A stretch of 64,000 nt of DNA from Deferribacter thermophilus (GTDB lineage Bacteria; Chrysiogenota; Deferribacteres; Deferribacterales; Deferribacteraceae): the NCBI RefSeq assembly GCF_049472675.1, contig NZ_JAPNXM010000012.1, positions 1 to 64,000 of the forward strand, read 5' to 3'. The translations under genes and the position numbers were made by a program. Shown in pieces: positions 16,528-26,032 of this stretch. The notes under the pieces are model-generated. The model saw only the letters and a program-made list of their open reading frames with translations, made no database searches and was not told the DNA's origin. How positions within the stretch are numbered: the first letter of the stretch is position 1; every line of letters starts with the position of its first letter.

Positions 16528-17052
16528 TTACCTCTCATCTATTTTTTCTAAAAATATTTTAAATAATTTTGAAATATAATTTATACTCGATAATAGCCTA
16601 TGCCCATCATTTAACAAATGCAAAGTAACTCCAAATTTTTTTGAATAAAAAATAATATTATCAACAGGAACAACACTATCTTTTAAACCATGAACAATTT
16701 CTACATAAGTATTTTCAGGATAAATATATTTATTTTTATACTCCAAGTTTTTCATACCAATGGCAGGAGCTAAAAGAAATAGCCCATTTGTATTAAAATT
16801 TTTCGCTACAGCTAAAGAAACATACCCCCCCATACTTGAACCCACTAAAACTAAGCGTTCATAATCAACTGAATTGATAAAGCTTTCTAATTTTTTTACC
16901 CTTTCCTCTGGATCATAAACCCCTCGATAATCCAAACTTACACATTCCCAGCCCATACTTTTTGCCACACCTGATAATACTTTTATCTTTTTTCCATCAG
17001 GTGTCCCTTCTTTACCGTGCGAAAATATAACTGTTTTATTCAATGATTTCAT
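16528..17052 (-). CDS. Alpha/beta-hydrolase fold protein
   Basis: A protein of about 174 residues with a compact alpha/beta-hydrolase fold: early 'FSHGKEGTPDG', nucleophile elbow 'VGSSMGGYV' (Ser), a late Asp in 'HGLKDSVVP' and His in 'NDGHRLL'. It resembles small YqiA/YcfP-type esterases; the substrate is unknown. No strong ribosome-binding site is seen, and a GTG two codons upstream is also possible. It heads the operon with the 57-residue protein and ispF and is divergent from the antiporter pair. Confidence 0.75.
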   Translation of the reverse strand: MKSLNKTVIFSHGKEGTPDGKKIKVLSGVAKSMGWECVSLDYRGVYDPEERVKKLESFINSVDYERLVLVGSSMGGYVSLAVAKNFNTNGLFLLAPAIGMKNLEYKNKYIYPENTYVEIVHGLKDSVVPVDNIIFYSKKFGVTLHLLNDGHRLLSSINYISKLFKIFLEKIDER

Positions 17053-17155
17053 GCCCACAATTTACATTAAAAGTATCATTAAATCAATCATAAGAATTTT
17101 TGCTTAAAAATTATAAAATTAGTTAATAAATTATAGTTTTCTAAAAATTTAAAAC

Positions 17156-18274
17156 ATGTTATACAAAATTATGAACGAGTTTTTTTATATAACATTTTTA
17201 TTATTAATAGCATTTATAAGCTCTTTACTATATTTGGCTAAAGAAAAAAAAGCCACCTTTTTATCTTATCTACTAAACCTAAACCTTGAATACATCATTT
17301 TAGGAATACTGCTATCATACATAACATTAAAAACTGATATTAAAATGAATTACGATTTTAAACCATATTTATCATTTGTTTTTTTCCTCACTGGAGTACT
17401 TTTTGGTGGCCAATATAAATTTAGCCTTTTAAAAAGTATAAACTACAAGTTTCACATCTTTTTACTTCTGATATACACCTTACTTTCAATATGTATTTAT
17501 ATTTTGAGCACAATTTTTAGAATTGAACATCTATTTATCCCCATAATATTAAATACAACATTCCCCTTTAGTGCGATCTTACTAAATAAAATTACTAAAA
17601 ATAATTTTTCCAATAATTATACTAATCTCATTTTAATATCGCTATACCCTTTTTATTCGTTTATCTTTTATTCTTTGCTAATTTGCTATAGATACTACGA
17701 TATTATAAATTTTGTATCTTACTTATTGGTATCAATTTGTGTAATCATCATAATATCTAAAAGCATTCAATTTAATGACAAAAGGGCAGTATATACTTTA
17801 AATATCACATTATTAGTTCTTTTCACTGGTCTAACAGTTACTTTTAAACTTTCTCCAATCTCTTCTGGATTTATTATTGGGCTTTTAATATCCAATACCA
17901 AATTTGGTGATGTATTTATTAACACAATAGATTTTTTAGATAAATTTTTATACATTATCTTGTTTATCATCATAGGATTTTATCTTTTCAATCATATTAA
18001 TCTTGATTTAAAATTGCTCATATTCACAATACTAACTTTTCTACTTATTATTTTTATTAGAAAATATGTTGCACTTTATCTATATCAAAAACTGATTATT
18101 AGCTCAAAAGAAAGTATCAATTTAGTAAATTTAGGTATTTTACCAATGATATTTTTAATAGAATTAAATTCTTATCAATTTCGCAATCTTTTAAATTTTA
18201 TTCCATACTTTTTTTTACTTTTCTTAATGACAGAAATTTACAATTACAGGGTTTCAAAAAATGAAAATAATTAA
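17156..18274 (+). CDS. Antiporter-like polytopic membrane protein (first of pair)
   Basis: A 372-residue protein that is almost entirely hydrophobic, with about ten transmembrane segments. Layout and partner suggest a divergent cation:proton antiporter (CPA2-like) subunit, but the conserved intramembrane acidic residues are not evident, so ion transport by this protein alone is doubtful. It overlaps the next antiporter gene by 14 bases. A heteromeric transporter is plausible from the coupling; that is inference. No Shine-Dalgarno sequence is seen before the ATG, and a second in-frame ATG lies five codons in. Confidence 0.6.
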   Translation: MLYKIMNEFFYITFLLLIAFISSLLYLAKEKKATFLSYLLNLNLEYIILGILLSYITLKTDIKMNYDFKPYLSFVFFLTGVLFGGQYKFSLLKSINYKFHIFLLLIYTLLSICIYILSTIFRIEHLFIPIILNTTFPFSAILLNKITKNNFSNNYTNLILISLYPFYSFIFYSLLICYRYYDIINFVSYLLVSICVIIIISKSIQFNDKRAVYTLNITLLVLFTGLTVTFKLSPISSGFIIGLLISNTKFGDVFINTIDFLDKFLYIILFIIIGFYLFNHINLDLKLLIFTILTFLLIIFIRKYVALYLYQKLIISSKESINLVNLGILPMIFLIELNSYQFRNLLNFIPYFFLLFLMTEIYNYRVSKNENN

Positions 18275-19505
18275 AAATATATCTCTAACTATTGCTTTGA
18301 TAATCATCACTATCTATTTAACAAAAAATTATAATGTACATTATACTCTCAATATTGGTGTTTCTTTTTTGATATCTTTAATTGTAGCTGAAACCTTTTA
18401 TGAATTGGGATTTCCAAGATTATCATCTTTTTTATTAATAGGGATTTTATTGGGCCCATTTGTTTTAAATGTATTCGATAACTTTATTTTAAACAAATTG
18501 AAATTCTTAGATAATGTGGCATTGGGGATGATAGCTCTTGTTGCTGGTTGTGAAATCAATTTTAATAGAGATTTCAAATGCTTCTTAAGGTATGGAAAAT
18601 TTACAATAAATCAAGTAATTATTATGTCAATTTTAACTATCCCAACAATATATTTACTTTTTTATATAGAAACTCCAACTTATGCCAAACTATCAATTGT
18701 TTTGTTTACAACAATCATTTTTAATGCAACATCCCCTTCTACTACTGTGGCTATAATAAAAGAGACAAAGTCAAACAACGAACTTTCAAACTTAGTATTA
18801 ACTTCAGCAATAATTAAAGATATCACATTAATATTAGCTTTTACTTTCTGTTTATCAATTTTTGCCAAAAGTAGCCAGCATTCTATATATGCTCTTATCT
18901 TTCATGAAGCTCTATCTATTTTAACAGGAATTATTATAGGCTTTTTTATTAATCAATATTTTAAATACATCAAATACAATACAGGTACTTTTATTTTTTT
19001 AATTTTAACAATGACAAGCTTTTTAGCTGATAAACTACATTTAAATAATCTTCTAATCTTTTTGATAGCAGGGATAGTAATTAATAATTTTTCAAATTTT
19101 GGTAAAATGTTAAATGAATTAATGGAACAAAACTTTGAATTAATTCTCCTTATATTTTTCTTTTCTGCTGGAGCCTCAATAAATATTAAAGCACTTCAAA
19201 ATATGTTGTTTGTAGCTGTTGTATTTGTTCTATTAAGGTTTTTTTTATTATATTTATCGTCTTTAGCAGCAAATAAATTTATTGGTATTGAAAAGCAAGC
19301 TGTAAAGCTATCATCATTTGGTTTTATTAGTCAAGCTGGAGTAAGCTTAGGTTTTGCTAAAATTTTAGCAGAAAACTTCGCTTGGGGAAAAGACATGAGC
19401 ACTTTACTTTTTGCAATAATAGGATTAAACCAGATTATTGGACCAATTTTATTTAAATACTCATTATCATTATATAATAGACACTATAATAAATCTTCCT
19501 TATAA
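18261..19505 (+). CDS. Na+/H+ (CPA2-type) cation:proton antiporter
   Basis: A 414-residue membrane protein with about 12 transmembrane segments and the CPA2 pattern: 'GFPRLSSFLLIGILLGPFVL' near residue 50, 'LGMIALVAGCEIN', and a conserved aspartate in 'SAIIKDITLIL'. Such proteins exchange Na+ or K+ for protons across the inner membrane. No C-terminal TrkA domain is present. It is translated together with the preceding membrane protein (14-base overlap). Its end overlaps the end of the convergent minus-strand gene by 22 bases. Confidence 0.78.
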   Translation: MKIIKNISLTIALIIITIYLTKNYNVHYTLNIGVSFLISLIVAETFYELGFPRLSSFLLIGILLGPFVLNVFDNFILNKLKFLDNVALGMIALVAGCEINFNRDFKCFLRYGKFTINQVIIMSILTIPTIYLLFYIETPTYAKLSIVLFTTIIFNATSPSTTVAIIKETKSNNELSNLVLTSAIIKDITLILAFTFCLSIFAKSSQHSIYALIFHEALSILTGIIIGFFINQYFKYIKYNTGTFIFLILTMTSFLADKLHLNNLLIFLIAGIVINNFSNFGKMLNELMEQNFELILLIFFFSAGASINIKALQNMLFVAVVFVLLRFFLLYLSSLAANKFIGIEKQAVKLSSFGFISQAGVSLGFAKILAENFAWGKDMSTLLFAIIGLNQIIGPILFKYSLSLYNRHYNKSSL

Positions 19506-20950
19506 ATCACTTTATTAAACTCAGGCAACTCTACTCTTTTTATCCCATCTTTAGAAAGAATTAACCTAACTTTATAAAGTCGATGCTCTTTGTCTGAAAC
19601 AAATTCAACAACCATATTTACATGATATACCTTTGATGCAACTAATTTTTCTACTTTTTCGCCGTCAGTTCTGTATAAAACTTCATAAGGATCATCCATT
19701 TTTTTTGTAAAATTACTTACATTAAACCTAATGATGTCATTTAGCCCTTCAATATTATCTGTAAAAAAATCTGAAATCCTTTTATTATACAATTTAATTT
19801 TTCGTTCATATTTTAAGATGTTTTCCCCCAAAAACCATGTAGATAATCTTCCATCAGTTTTAAACAATCTTTTTTCGAGTACTTCCTTAGGTAAATTTTT
19901 TTCATCTATAAATCTTACTCTTTCTTTATAAAAGCCAAATAATCTATTTTTCTCTAAATCATATATCTTATTTCTAAAGTCATATACTTTTTTAAAAACA
20001 AATTTATTATCAAACAGTTGTCTAAAAAAATCTTTTATTCGATCTTTAAACATATAGCTAACAACAAGTGCAACAAAGAAAGGTAAAGTATAACTACCAT
20101 ACTTTTGTTGATAAAAAAAAGCCACAGCGGTTGCAAAAATCATTGCGATACCAGCAGCAATGGCATAGGCAAAATGCCTAGCCTCGGTAAAATCCTCTTT
20201 TCTCTTCTGATATAAAAACAAAATGCTATAAAAAAATTTTTTATAAACAGAATATTTATATATTAAAGATTCATTATTTTCTTCATTACTTGTAACAAAT
20301 GAATAATTTTTTAATTTTCTATACTCATCCTCTTCTTTAACAACTTTTAACAAAAAACTTTTAATATTGCTGTCACAATTTTTACCTAAAAACTTTATAA
20401 TTCTAAAAACATACACATCAATCAAAAAACTACTATACTCGTCAGCAAAAATAAACAAATCTTTCAAACTATTCGATATAGAACCATTAACAAAACCAGT
20501 GAATTCTTTAATATGCTTTCTAAATTCTTTTAATTCATTAATAAAATTAACAATTTCTTCATTTACACACATCCCACTTTTAATCTCATTTGCAAATTTT
20601 CTCAGATAAACCCTATAAGAACAAATGATAATTTTTAATTCATAATTAATATGGTCGAAATGTTTTTCTAAAGATGATCTATTTCGATATATAAAGTTAA
20701 TCAATCTTTGTAATCTTTTAATTATATCCTTTAAATCGCTCTTTGGTGTTATCAATCTGACATAGCTGTAAAAATCTTCAAAAAACTGAGTATTACTATA
20801 AGTGTACTTATTTAAACCTATGCTCTTAGGAATGAAAAAATATATATTTATTTCATACTCAGTTTTCCTTTTTGAGTGATCAATTAGATATCCAAGCTTT
20901 ATTTCAAACTGATTTTTATCATGTATTCTTATGAACTCATTTAACTCCAT
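19484..20950 (-). CDS. Conserved-type hypothetical protein with two central membrane segments
   Basis: A 488-residue protein I do not recognise. Residues 1-260 are soluble and helical with many aromatic and charged residues. Two hydrophobic segments around 260-305 ('AYAIAAGIAMIFATAVAFFY' and 'TLPFFVALVVSYMF') are joined by a short polar loop, and a basic 'KDRIKDFFRQLF' follows. The C-terminal 180 residues are soluble and rich in beta-strand-like segments. It is probably an inner-membrane protein with both large domains in the cytoplasm. It lies alone between convergent antiporter genes and a methyltransferase. Confidence 0.6.
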   Translation of the reverse strand: MELNEFIRIHDKNQFEIKLGYLIDHSKRKTEYEINIYFFIPKSIGLNKYTYSNTQFFEDFYSYVRLITPKSDLKDIIKRLQRLINFIYRNRSSLEKHFDHINYELKIIICSYRVYLRKFANEIKSGMCVNEEIVNFINELKEFRKHIKEFTGFVNGSISNSLKDLFIFADEYSSFLIDVYVFRIIKFLGKNCDSNIKSFLLKVVKEEDEYRKLKNYSFVTSNEENNESLIYKYSVYKKFFYSILFLYQKRKEDFTEARHFAYAIAAGIAMIFATAVAFFYQQKYGSYTLPFFVALVVSYMFKDRIKDFFRQLFDNKFVFKKVYDFRNKIYDLEKNRLFGFYKERVRFIDEKNLPKEVLEKRLFKTDGRLSTWFLGENILKYERKIKLYNKRISDFFTDNIEGLNDIIRFNVSNFTKKMDDPYEVLYRTDGEKVEKLVASKVYHVNMVVEFVSDKEHRLYKVRLILSKDGIKRVELPEFNKVIYKEDLL

Positions 20951-21022
20951 AATACACCTTTATTTTTAGGATATACCTTTAAGTAATAAATTGAAAGAAT
21001 TTTTTAATCTAAAAAAGTTTAA

Positions 21023-21643
21023 TTACTTACAATAGATATGTAGAAAAACTGGATACTCTTTTAATTGACCGTCTATATCCCTTTTAATAACATAAGGGAT
21101 GTCAGATTTTACAAATTCAAAACCAATTTCTTTAGCATAATCTCTTAGTTTTGTTTGATTTATACCATTATGCACAGTTTCTTTATCTTTATGAAAAGAT
21201 CCATCTTCCTCATCCAAATCAGCTAATGCCAAATAACCATCTTTCTTAATCATACTAAATAGCTTGTTTAATGCTGACTTTATGTCATTTATGTGATGAA
21301 AAGTCATCAGTGTAACAATCAAATCAAATCTTAAATTTGGTAAATTTTGATCTTTTGTAATATCAAATTTTAAAATTTCTACATTTTCTATTTTTAATTT
21401 ATCTAATTTTTCCTTCAATACCTTCAACATATTTTGCGAGGCATCAATCATTACGATTTTCTTAACATCGTTTACAAAATTTATACCCAACAAACCTGTT
21501 CCACATCCAAAATCAGCTATTACCCAATCTTTTTTAATAGGAACAAGTTTTTTTATAGCATTAGCTACAGCTATACCTCTTTCAACATGCATAGGATTTT
21601 GATCATAAGTAAAAGCTGATTTATCAAACTTTTCTACACTCAT
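21023..21643 (-). CDS. Class I SAM-dependent methyltransferase
   Basis: A 206-residue Rossmann methyltransferase. It has 'FDKSAFTYDQNPMHVERG' at the N-terminus, SAM motif 'IADFGCGTGLLGI', an acidic second strand end ('IVMIDAS'), and 'VTLMTFHHINDI' as the post-motif. The substrate is unknown; the layout resembles small-molecule UbiE/Methyltransf_11-type enzymes. The ruvA gene lies 23 bases upstream on the same strand, so it may be the last gene of the ruv transcript. Confidence 0.82.
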   Translation of the reverse strand: MSVEKFDKSAFTYDQNPMHVERGIAVANAIKKLVPIKKDWVIADFGCGTGLLGINFVNDVKKIVMIDASQNMLKVLKEKLDKLKIENVEILKFDITKDQNLPNLRFDLIVTLMTFHHINDIKSALNKLFSMIKKDGYLALADLDEEDGSFHKDKETVHNGINQTKLRDYAKEIGFEFVKSDIPYVIKRDIDGQLKEYPVFLHIYCK

Positions 21644-21666
21644 ATCCTGATTTTCTTTTGTCCCCT

Positions 21667-22242
21667 TTATGAAGTTAGTTGCTTTAAAGCTTCTTTCAAT
21701 AATTCCTCAAAACTAAAATTATTTATATCTAATTTTTTTACAACCTTTAAACAATCCTGCTTTTTATATCCGAGATTAACAAGGGCACTCACCACATCTT
21801 CTAAAATTTGAACATCCCCACTTTCAATCTCAACTTCAACACTATCTAATTTATCTTTTAATTCCACTACAATCCTTTCAGCTGTTTTCTTCCCTATACC
21901 TGGGATAGAAGCCAATTTAATATGATTTTTTGTAGCAATACACTCCTTTAATTCTTCTACATTAAATCCTGACAGAATTGATAGCGCTAATTTTGGACCA
22001 ACTTTTGAAACCTTAATTAGTAAATTAAAAAAATCTCTTTCATTTTCACTTATAAAACCGTATAAGCTGATACCATCATCTTTTAATATTTGTTGAACAA
22101 AAATCTTTACTTCATCCCCTTCATTAGGCAAATTTGAAAAAGTATTTAAAGAAATATAAATATGGTATCCAACACCATAAGCTTCAACAACAATAAAATC
22201 AGGTTTCTTAACACTGAGTTTACCTTTAATATAATTTATCAT
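21667..22242 (-). CDS. ruvA: Holliday junction branch migration protein RuvA
   Basis: A 191-residue RuvA. It has an N-terminal OB fold ('MINYIKGKLSVKKPDFIVVEAYGVGYHI'), tandem helix-hairpin-helix motifs ('LIKVSKVGPKLALSIL' and 'LASIPGIGKKTAERIV'), and a C-terminal domain III that contacts RuvB. RuvA tetramers bind the four-way junction. It overlaps ruvC by 17 bases. ruvB does not follow, so it must lie elsewhere. Confidence 0.96.
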   Translation of the reverse strand: MINYIKGKLSVKKPDFIVVEAYGVGYHIYISLNTFSNLPNEGDEVKIFVQQILKDDGISLYGFISENERDFFNLLIKVSKVGPKLALSILSGFNVEELKECIATKNHIKLASIPGIGKKTAERIVVELKDKLDSVEVEIESGDVQILEDVVSALVNLGYKKQDCLKVVKKLDINNFSFEELLKEALKQLTS

Positions 22243-22723
22243 ATCTATTACCTTTTAAAAATATAGCTAAACATATAGCACATGCAAGAGCATCAGATAT
22301 ATCATTTAAAACATCTTTTAAAGAAATGTTAAGCTGCATCTCAACCATTCTCCTAACCTGGTTTTTATCAGCTTTGCCATATCCAACAACAGATTTTTTA
22401 ATCTGCAAAGCTGTAAACTGATAAACTTTTACATTTTGCATTAAAAGGGCTGACATAATAGCCCCACGAGCTAATCCCAAACTTATAGCAGTTTTAACAT
22501 TTACAGAATAAAAGCTTTCCTCAATTGCTGCAAAGGAAGGGTTATATTTTTCAATAATTTCAGATACACCCTTCGATAAAGAAGCAATTTTCTCTACAAC
22601 ATCAAAACTACTTTTATTTTTAATTAATCTGTAATCTACAAATTTAAAGTCATTATTTTCAGATAATTCCAAAACACCTATCCCGGTTTTATTCAAACCG
22701 GGATCAACCCCAAAAATTATCAA
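22226..22723 (-). CDS. ruvC: Crossover junction endodeoxyribonuclease RuvC
   Basis: A 165-residue RuvC resolvase with RNase H fold. The acidic catalytic residues are in 'FGVDPGLNKTGIGV' (Asp7), 'AAIEESFYS' (Glu) and 'LNDISDALACAIC' (Asp). It cuts Holliday junctions symmetrically with RuvA/B. It is translated three bases after yebC and overlaps ruvA, the common yebC-ruvC-ruvA arrangement. Confidence 0.96.
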   Translation of the reverse strand: MIIFGVDPGLNKTGIGVLELSENNDFKFVDYRLIKNKSSFDVVEKIASLSKGVSEIIEKYNPSFAAIEESFYSVNVKTAISLGLARGAIMSALLMQNVKVYQFTALQIKKSVVGYGKADKNQVRRMVEMQLNISLKDVLNDISDALACAICLAIFLKGNRYDKLY

Positions 22724-22726
22724 TAT

Positions 22727-23476
22727 TTAAGCTCCCATTTCCTCCATAACTGAGTCATCTATATCGAAATTAGCATAAACCTCTTGAACATCATCAAGAT
22801 CTTCTAAAGCTTCAATCAAGTTTAATAGTTTTTTTGCATTTTCCCCTTCAACTTTAACCGTATTTTTTGGTCTCATAGTAAGTTCTGCATATTCTAATTT
22901 GATCCCTTTTTCTTCCAAAGCTGTTTTTACTTTATAATATTCAGTTGGCTCTGTAACAACTTCATACATATCATCTTCTACTTTTAAGTCTTCAGCGCCC
23001 ACTTCTAATACAATATTCATTAACTCATCCTCATCAATTGTCTCCTTTTTAATTCCGATAACTCCTTTCTTTTCAAATAGCCATGAGACACAACCAGCTT
23101 CACCCAAGCTTCCACCTCTTTTTGTTAAAGTACTTCTAACTTCAGCAACAGTTCTATTTTTATTGTCAGTCAAAGCCTGAACTAAAATAGCAACACCACC
23201 TGGACCATACCCTTCATATATAACATCCTCAAAGTTAGCCTCATTCCCTTCACCAGTACCTTTTTTAATAGCTCTTTCCACATTTTCCTTTGGCATATTG
23301 GCTTGTCTTGCCTTTTCTAAAGCAACTCTCAGACGAGGATTCATTTCAGGGTCACTTCCACCCATTTTAGCAGCAACCATTAACTCTCTTGCTATTTTTG
23401 TAAAAATTTTACCTTTTTTTGCGTCTTGAGCAGCTTTTCTATGCTTTATATTAGCCCATTTACTATGGCCAGCCAT
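22727..23476 (-). CDS. yebC: YebC/PmpR-family regulatory protein
   Basis: A 249-residue full-length YebC-family protein with the invariant N-terminus 'MAGHSKWANIKHRKAAQDA', the 'ANMPKENVERAIKKGTGE' segment and 'YEGYGPGGVA'. Family members act as DNA-binding regulators or, in recent work, help ribosomes at difficult proline tracts. It heads the yebC-ruvC-ruvA operon. Confidence 0.95.
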   Translation of the reverse strand: MAGHSKWANIKHRKAAQDAKKGKIFTKIARELMVAAKMGGSDPEMNPRLRVALEKARQANMPKENVERAIKKGTGEGNEANFEDVIYEGYGPGGVAILVQALTDNKNRTVAEVRSTLTKRGGSLGEAGCVSWLFEKKGVIGIKKETIDEDELMNIVLEVGAEDLKVEDDMYEVVTEPTEYYKVKTALEEKGIKLEYAELTMRPKNTVKVEGENAKKLLNLIEALEDLDDVQEVYANFDIDDSVMEEMGA

Positions 23477-23642
23477 GTAATACCTCCATACTGAGTTGTC
23501 GCCACTATATAGTTTAAATAAAATAAGTTTGCAATATTAAAGTTAATAAGGCTTATTTTACTTTAAAATTTTATAAGATGCTTTTTGATAAATAAATAAT
23601 TATTTCTAATTATCCTGAAACAATAGCTCTTTGAAATCAAAT

Positions 23643-23662
23643 AAGGGGGAACCTCCCCCCTT
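23643..23662 (-). terminator. Terminator hairpin between leuA and yebC
   Basis: AAGGGGG pairs with CCCCCTT across a 6-base loop, directly after the leuA stop. The T-run on the minus strand is interrupted (ATTTGATTT), while the plus strand has an uninterrupted T7 run. It could therefore terminate in both directions, though no plus-strand gene is present. Confidence 0.6.
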
Positions 23663-23665
23663 TTT

Positions 23666-25216
23666 TTAAATTGTTTCCTTTATCTCTTTTTTATTATTTT
23701 TCCTGCTGAGATATCTGTTAAGTGCATGTAAATACGCTCTTGCACTTGCCTCCACTATATCTGTAGAATAACCTTTGCCTGTTATATCAAATCCAGACTT
23801 TTCAAATTCTACACTAACAGTAACTTCACCTTGAGCATCTTTACCAGCTGTCACAGACTTAATATTGTATTTTTTTAGTCTTCCCTGAATACCAGCTATT
23901 CTTTCAATAGCTTTAAAAGCCGCATCAACTGGTCCATCACCTATTGATGCATCAATTATTGTATTTCCATCATCTTTAACAAGCTCAATTGTAGCAGTTG
24001 GGATAGCATTATTTCCACTTACAACAGTTATATTTTCTAAAGAGTAATATTCTCTAACTCTACTCATTTGATTTTCAACAATTGCTTCTAAATCTTCGTC
24101 ATAAACCTCTTTTTTCTTATCTGCAAGCTCTTTAAATCTAGAATACACTATCTCAATCTCTTCTTTTGATAGTTCATAACCTAAATCTTTTAATCTTTGC
24201 ATAAGAGCATGCCTTCCAGAATGCTTACCTAAAACAAGCTTGTTTGATGGTATACCAACACTTTCAGGTGTCATAATTTCATAAGTAGTTCTCTCTTTTA
24301 ACACACCATCCTGATGGATACCAGCTTCATGTGCAAAAGCATTTTTACCAACAATAGCTTTATTCGGTTGTACCTCAACCCCTGTTATAGAAGTAAGCAA
24401 CTTACTAGTTCTATATATTTCTCTTGTATTTACATCCGTATATACAAAATCAAAAATATCTTTACGAACATTTAATGCCATAACTATTTCTTCTAAGGAT
24501 GCATTACCTGCTCTTTCTCCTATACCGTTTATGGTACATTCAACCTGTCTTGCACCTGCATTAACCGCTGCAATAGAATTTGCAACTGCCAACCCAAGAT
24601 CGTTATGACAATGTACACTAATAATAGCTTTATCAATATTTGGCACTTTATTTAACAATGTACTAATGATCTTTTCAAATTCCATAGGAACAGTATATCC
24701 AACAGTATCTGGAATATTTATCGTACTTGCACCTGCATCTATTACAACTTCAACAATTTTACATAAAAAGTCCAAATTCGTTCTTGTTGCATCTTCAGCA
24801 CTAAATTCAACATCATCACAAAGATTTCTTGCAAACTTTACAGCATCTCTAGCTATTTCAATAACCTCTTCAGGATCTTTTTTTAACTTGTACTTCATAT
24901 GAATATCTGATGTAGCTATAAATGTATGAATTCTTGGTCTTTTAGCAGACTTTAATGCATCCCAGCCAACCTCAATATCTTTTCTGTTTGCTCTACACAA
25001 ACCTGCAACAATTGGATTTTTAACTGTTTCGGCAACCCTTTTCACAGCTTCAAAATCCCCAGGTGATGAAATTGGAAAACCAGCCTCAATGACATCTACA
25101 CCAAGTTTTTCAAGCTGAACTGCCATTTTAAGCTTCTCTTCTACATTCATACTAAAACCTGGGGCTTGTTCGCCATCTCTTAAAGTTGTGTCAAAAATTA
25201 TCAATTTTTCGCTCAT
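23666..25216 (-). CDS. leuA: 2-isopropylmalate synthase
   Basis: A 516-residue LeuA of the long form. The TIM barrel begins 'FDTTLRDGEQAPGFSM' and carries the metal-binding 'HCHNDLGLAVANS' motif and 'HEAGIHQDGVLK'. Residues from about 390 to the end form the LeuA allosteric domain that binds leucine for feedback inhibition. It condenses acetyl-CoA with 2-oxoisovalerate, the first committed step to leucine. It is the last gene of the ilvD-to-leuA region, but an intrinsic terminator lies only 34 bases upstream of its ATG, so its expression depends on read-through or an internal promoter. The ribosome-binding site is AAAGGAGG. Confidence 0.96.
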   Translation of the reverse strand: MSEKLIIFDTTLRDGEQAPGFSMNVEEKLKMAVQLEKLGVDVIEAGFPISSPGDFEAVKRVAETVKNPIVAGLCRANRKDIEVGWDALKSAKRPRIHTFIATSDIHMKYKLKKDPEEVIEIARDAVKFARNLCDDVEFSAEDATRTNLDFLCKIVEVVIDAGASTINIPDTVGYTVPMEFEKIISTLLNKVPNIDKAIISVHCHNDLGLAVANSIAAVNAGARQVECTINGIGERAGNASLEEIVMALNVRKDIFDFVYTDVNTREIYRTSKLLTSITGVEVQPNKAIVGKNAFAHEAGIHQDGVLKERTTYEIMTPESVGIPSNKLVLGKHSGRHALMQRLKDLGYELSKEEIEIVYSRFKELADKKKEVYDEDLEAIVENQMSRVREYYSLENITVVSGNNAIPTATIELVKDDGNTIIDASIGDGPVDAAFKAIERIAGIQGRLKKYNIKSVTAGKDAQGEVTVSVEFEKSGFDITGKGYSTDIVEASARAYLHALNRYLSRKNNKKEIKETI

Positions 25217-25250
25217 TTTATTTCCTCCTTTTTAAAAATAATCTAAAAAA

Positions 25251-25282
25251 AAAGGCCTCAACCCTGGAAGGTTGAGGCCTTT
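25251..25282 (-). terminator. Strong intrinsic terminator between pssA and leuA
   Basis: A perfect 13-bp stem (AAAGGCCTCAACC / GGTTGAGGCCTTT) with a 6-base loop starts four bases past the pssA stop and is followed on the minus strand by eight or more T residues. Only 34 bases remain before the leuA start, too few for a separate standard promoter. Confidence 0.9.
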
Positions 25283-25285
25283 TAA

Positions 25286-26032
25286 TTACTTAATATGCCC
25301 CTCTTTGGCCTCCAGGGTTCGATGTCTAAAAACTTTTAAGAGCTCGAGGAGGAGACCAGATAATGCATAAACTATAAAAAATACAAACAAAAATATTTCA
25401 GGATAAGAACCGATTATAATAATCATTAAAGTAAAACCTACCAAAAGCCTAAAAGGTTTTACCCCATGCAATTCAATCTTTTTAAAACTATAATACTTAA
25501 CATTGCTTACCATCAAAAACGCGAGCAAATAAATAAACAAAACAAAACTAAGTGGTATAGTCAACCCATCAGGAGTCCCTATAAGTTCTTTAACAAAAAG
25601 TACACTTGATGCAATTACGCCAGCAGCAGCTGGAATAGGCAAACCAATAAAATATCTATTATCTAGTTTTTTGGTCATAACATTAAACCTAGCCAATCTC
25701 AGAGCACCACAAGCCACAAATAAAAAGGCAGCCATCCAACCCACTCTACCATAAGGGATAAGAACCCAATTATAAACCAGTAATGCTGGTGCAATCCCAA
25801 AGGCAATAATATCACTTAGTGAATCCATCTGAATCCCGAAGTCGCTGGTTGCATGCAACATTCTAGCTACTTTTCCATCTAATCCATCAAATATAAATGC
25901 AAAGAGTATAGCATAAGCAGCAGGCACAAACTCTCCGTTTACAGATGAAATAATTGAATAAAAACCTGAAAACATACTCATCAAAGTTATAAAATTAGGT
26001 AAAACATACTCTTTTTTAATCATGCTTTTCAT
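25286..26032 (-). CDS. pssA: CDP-diacylglycerol-serine O-phosphatidyltransferase
   Basis: A 248-residue integral membrane enzyme with six to eight hydrophobic segments and the full CDP-alcohol phosphotransferase motif (DGLDGKVAR, then G and two Asp: 'FGIQMDSLSD'). It makes phosphatidylserine from CDP-diacylglycerol and serine. The psd product then decarboxylates it to phosphatidylethanolamine. The two genes overlap by 17 bases. Confidence 0.94.
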   Translation of the reverse strand: MKSMIKKEYVLPNFITLMSMFSGFYSIISSVNGEFVPAAYAILFAFIFDGLDGKVARMLHATSDFGIQMDSLSDIIAFGIAPALLVYNWVLIPYGRVGWMAAFLFVACGALRLARFNVMTKKLDNRYFIGLPIPAAAGVIASSVLFVKELIGTPDGLTIPLSFVLFIYLLAFLMVSNVKYYSFKKIELHGVKPFRLLVGFTLMIIIIGSYPEIFLFVFFIVYALSGLLLELLKVFRHRTLEAKEGHIK

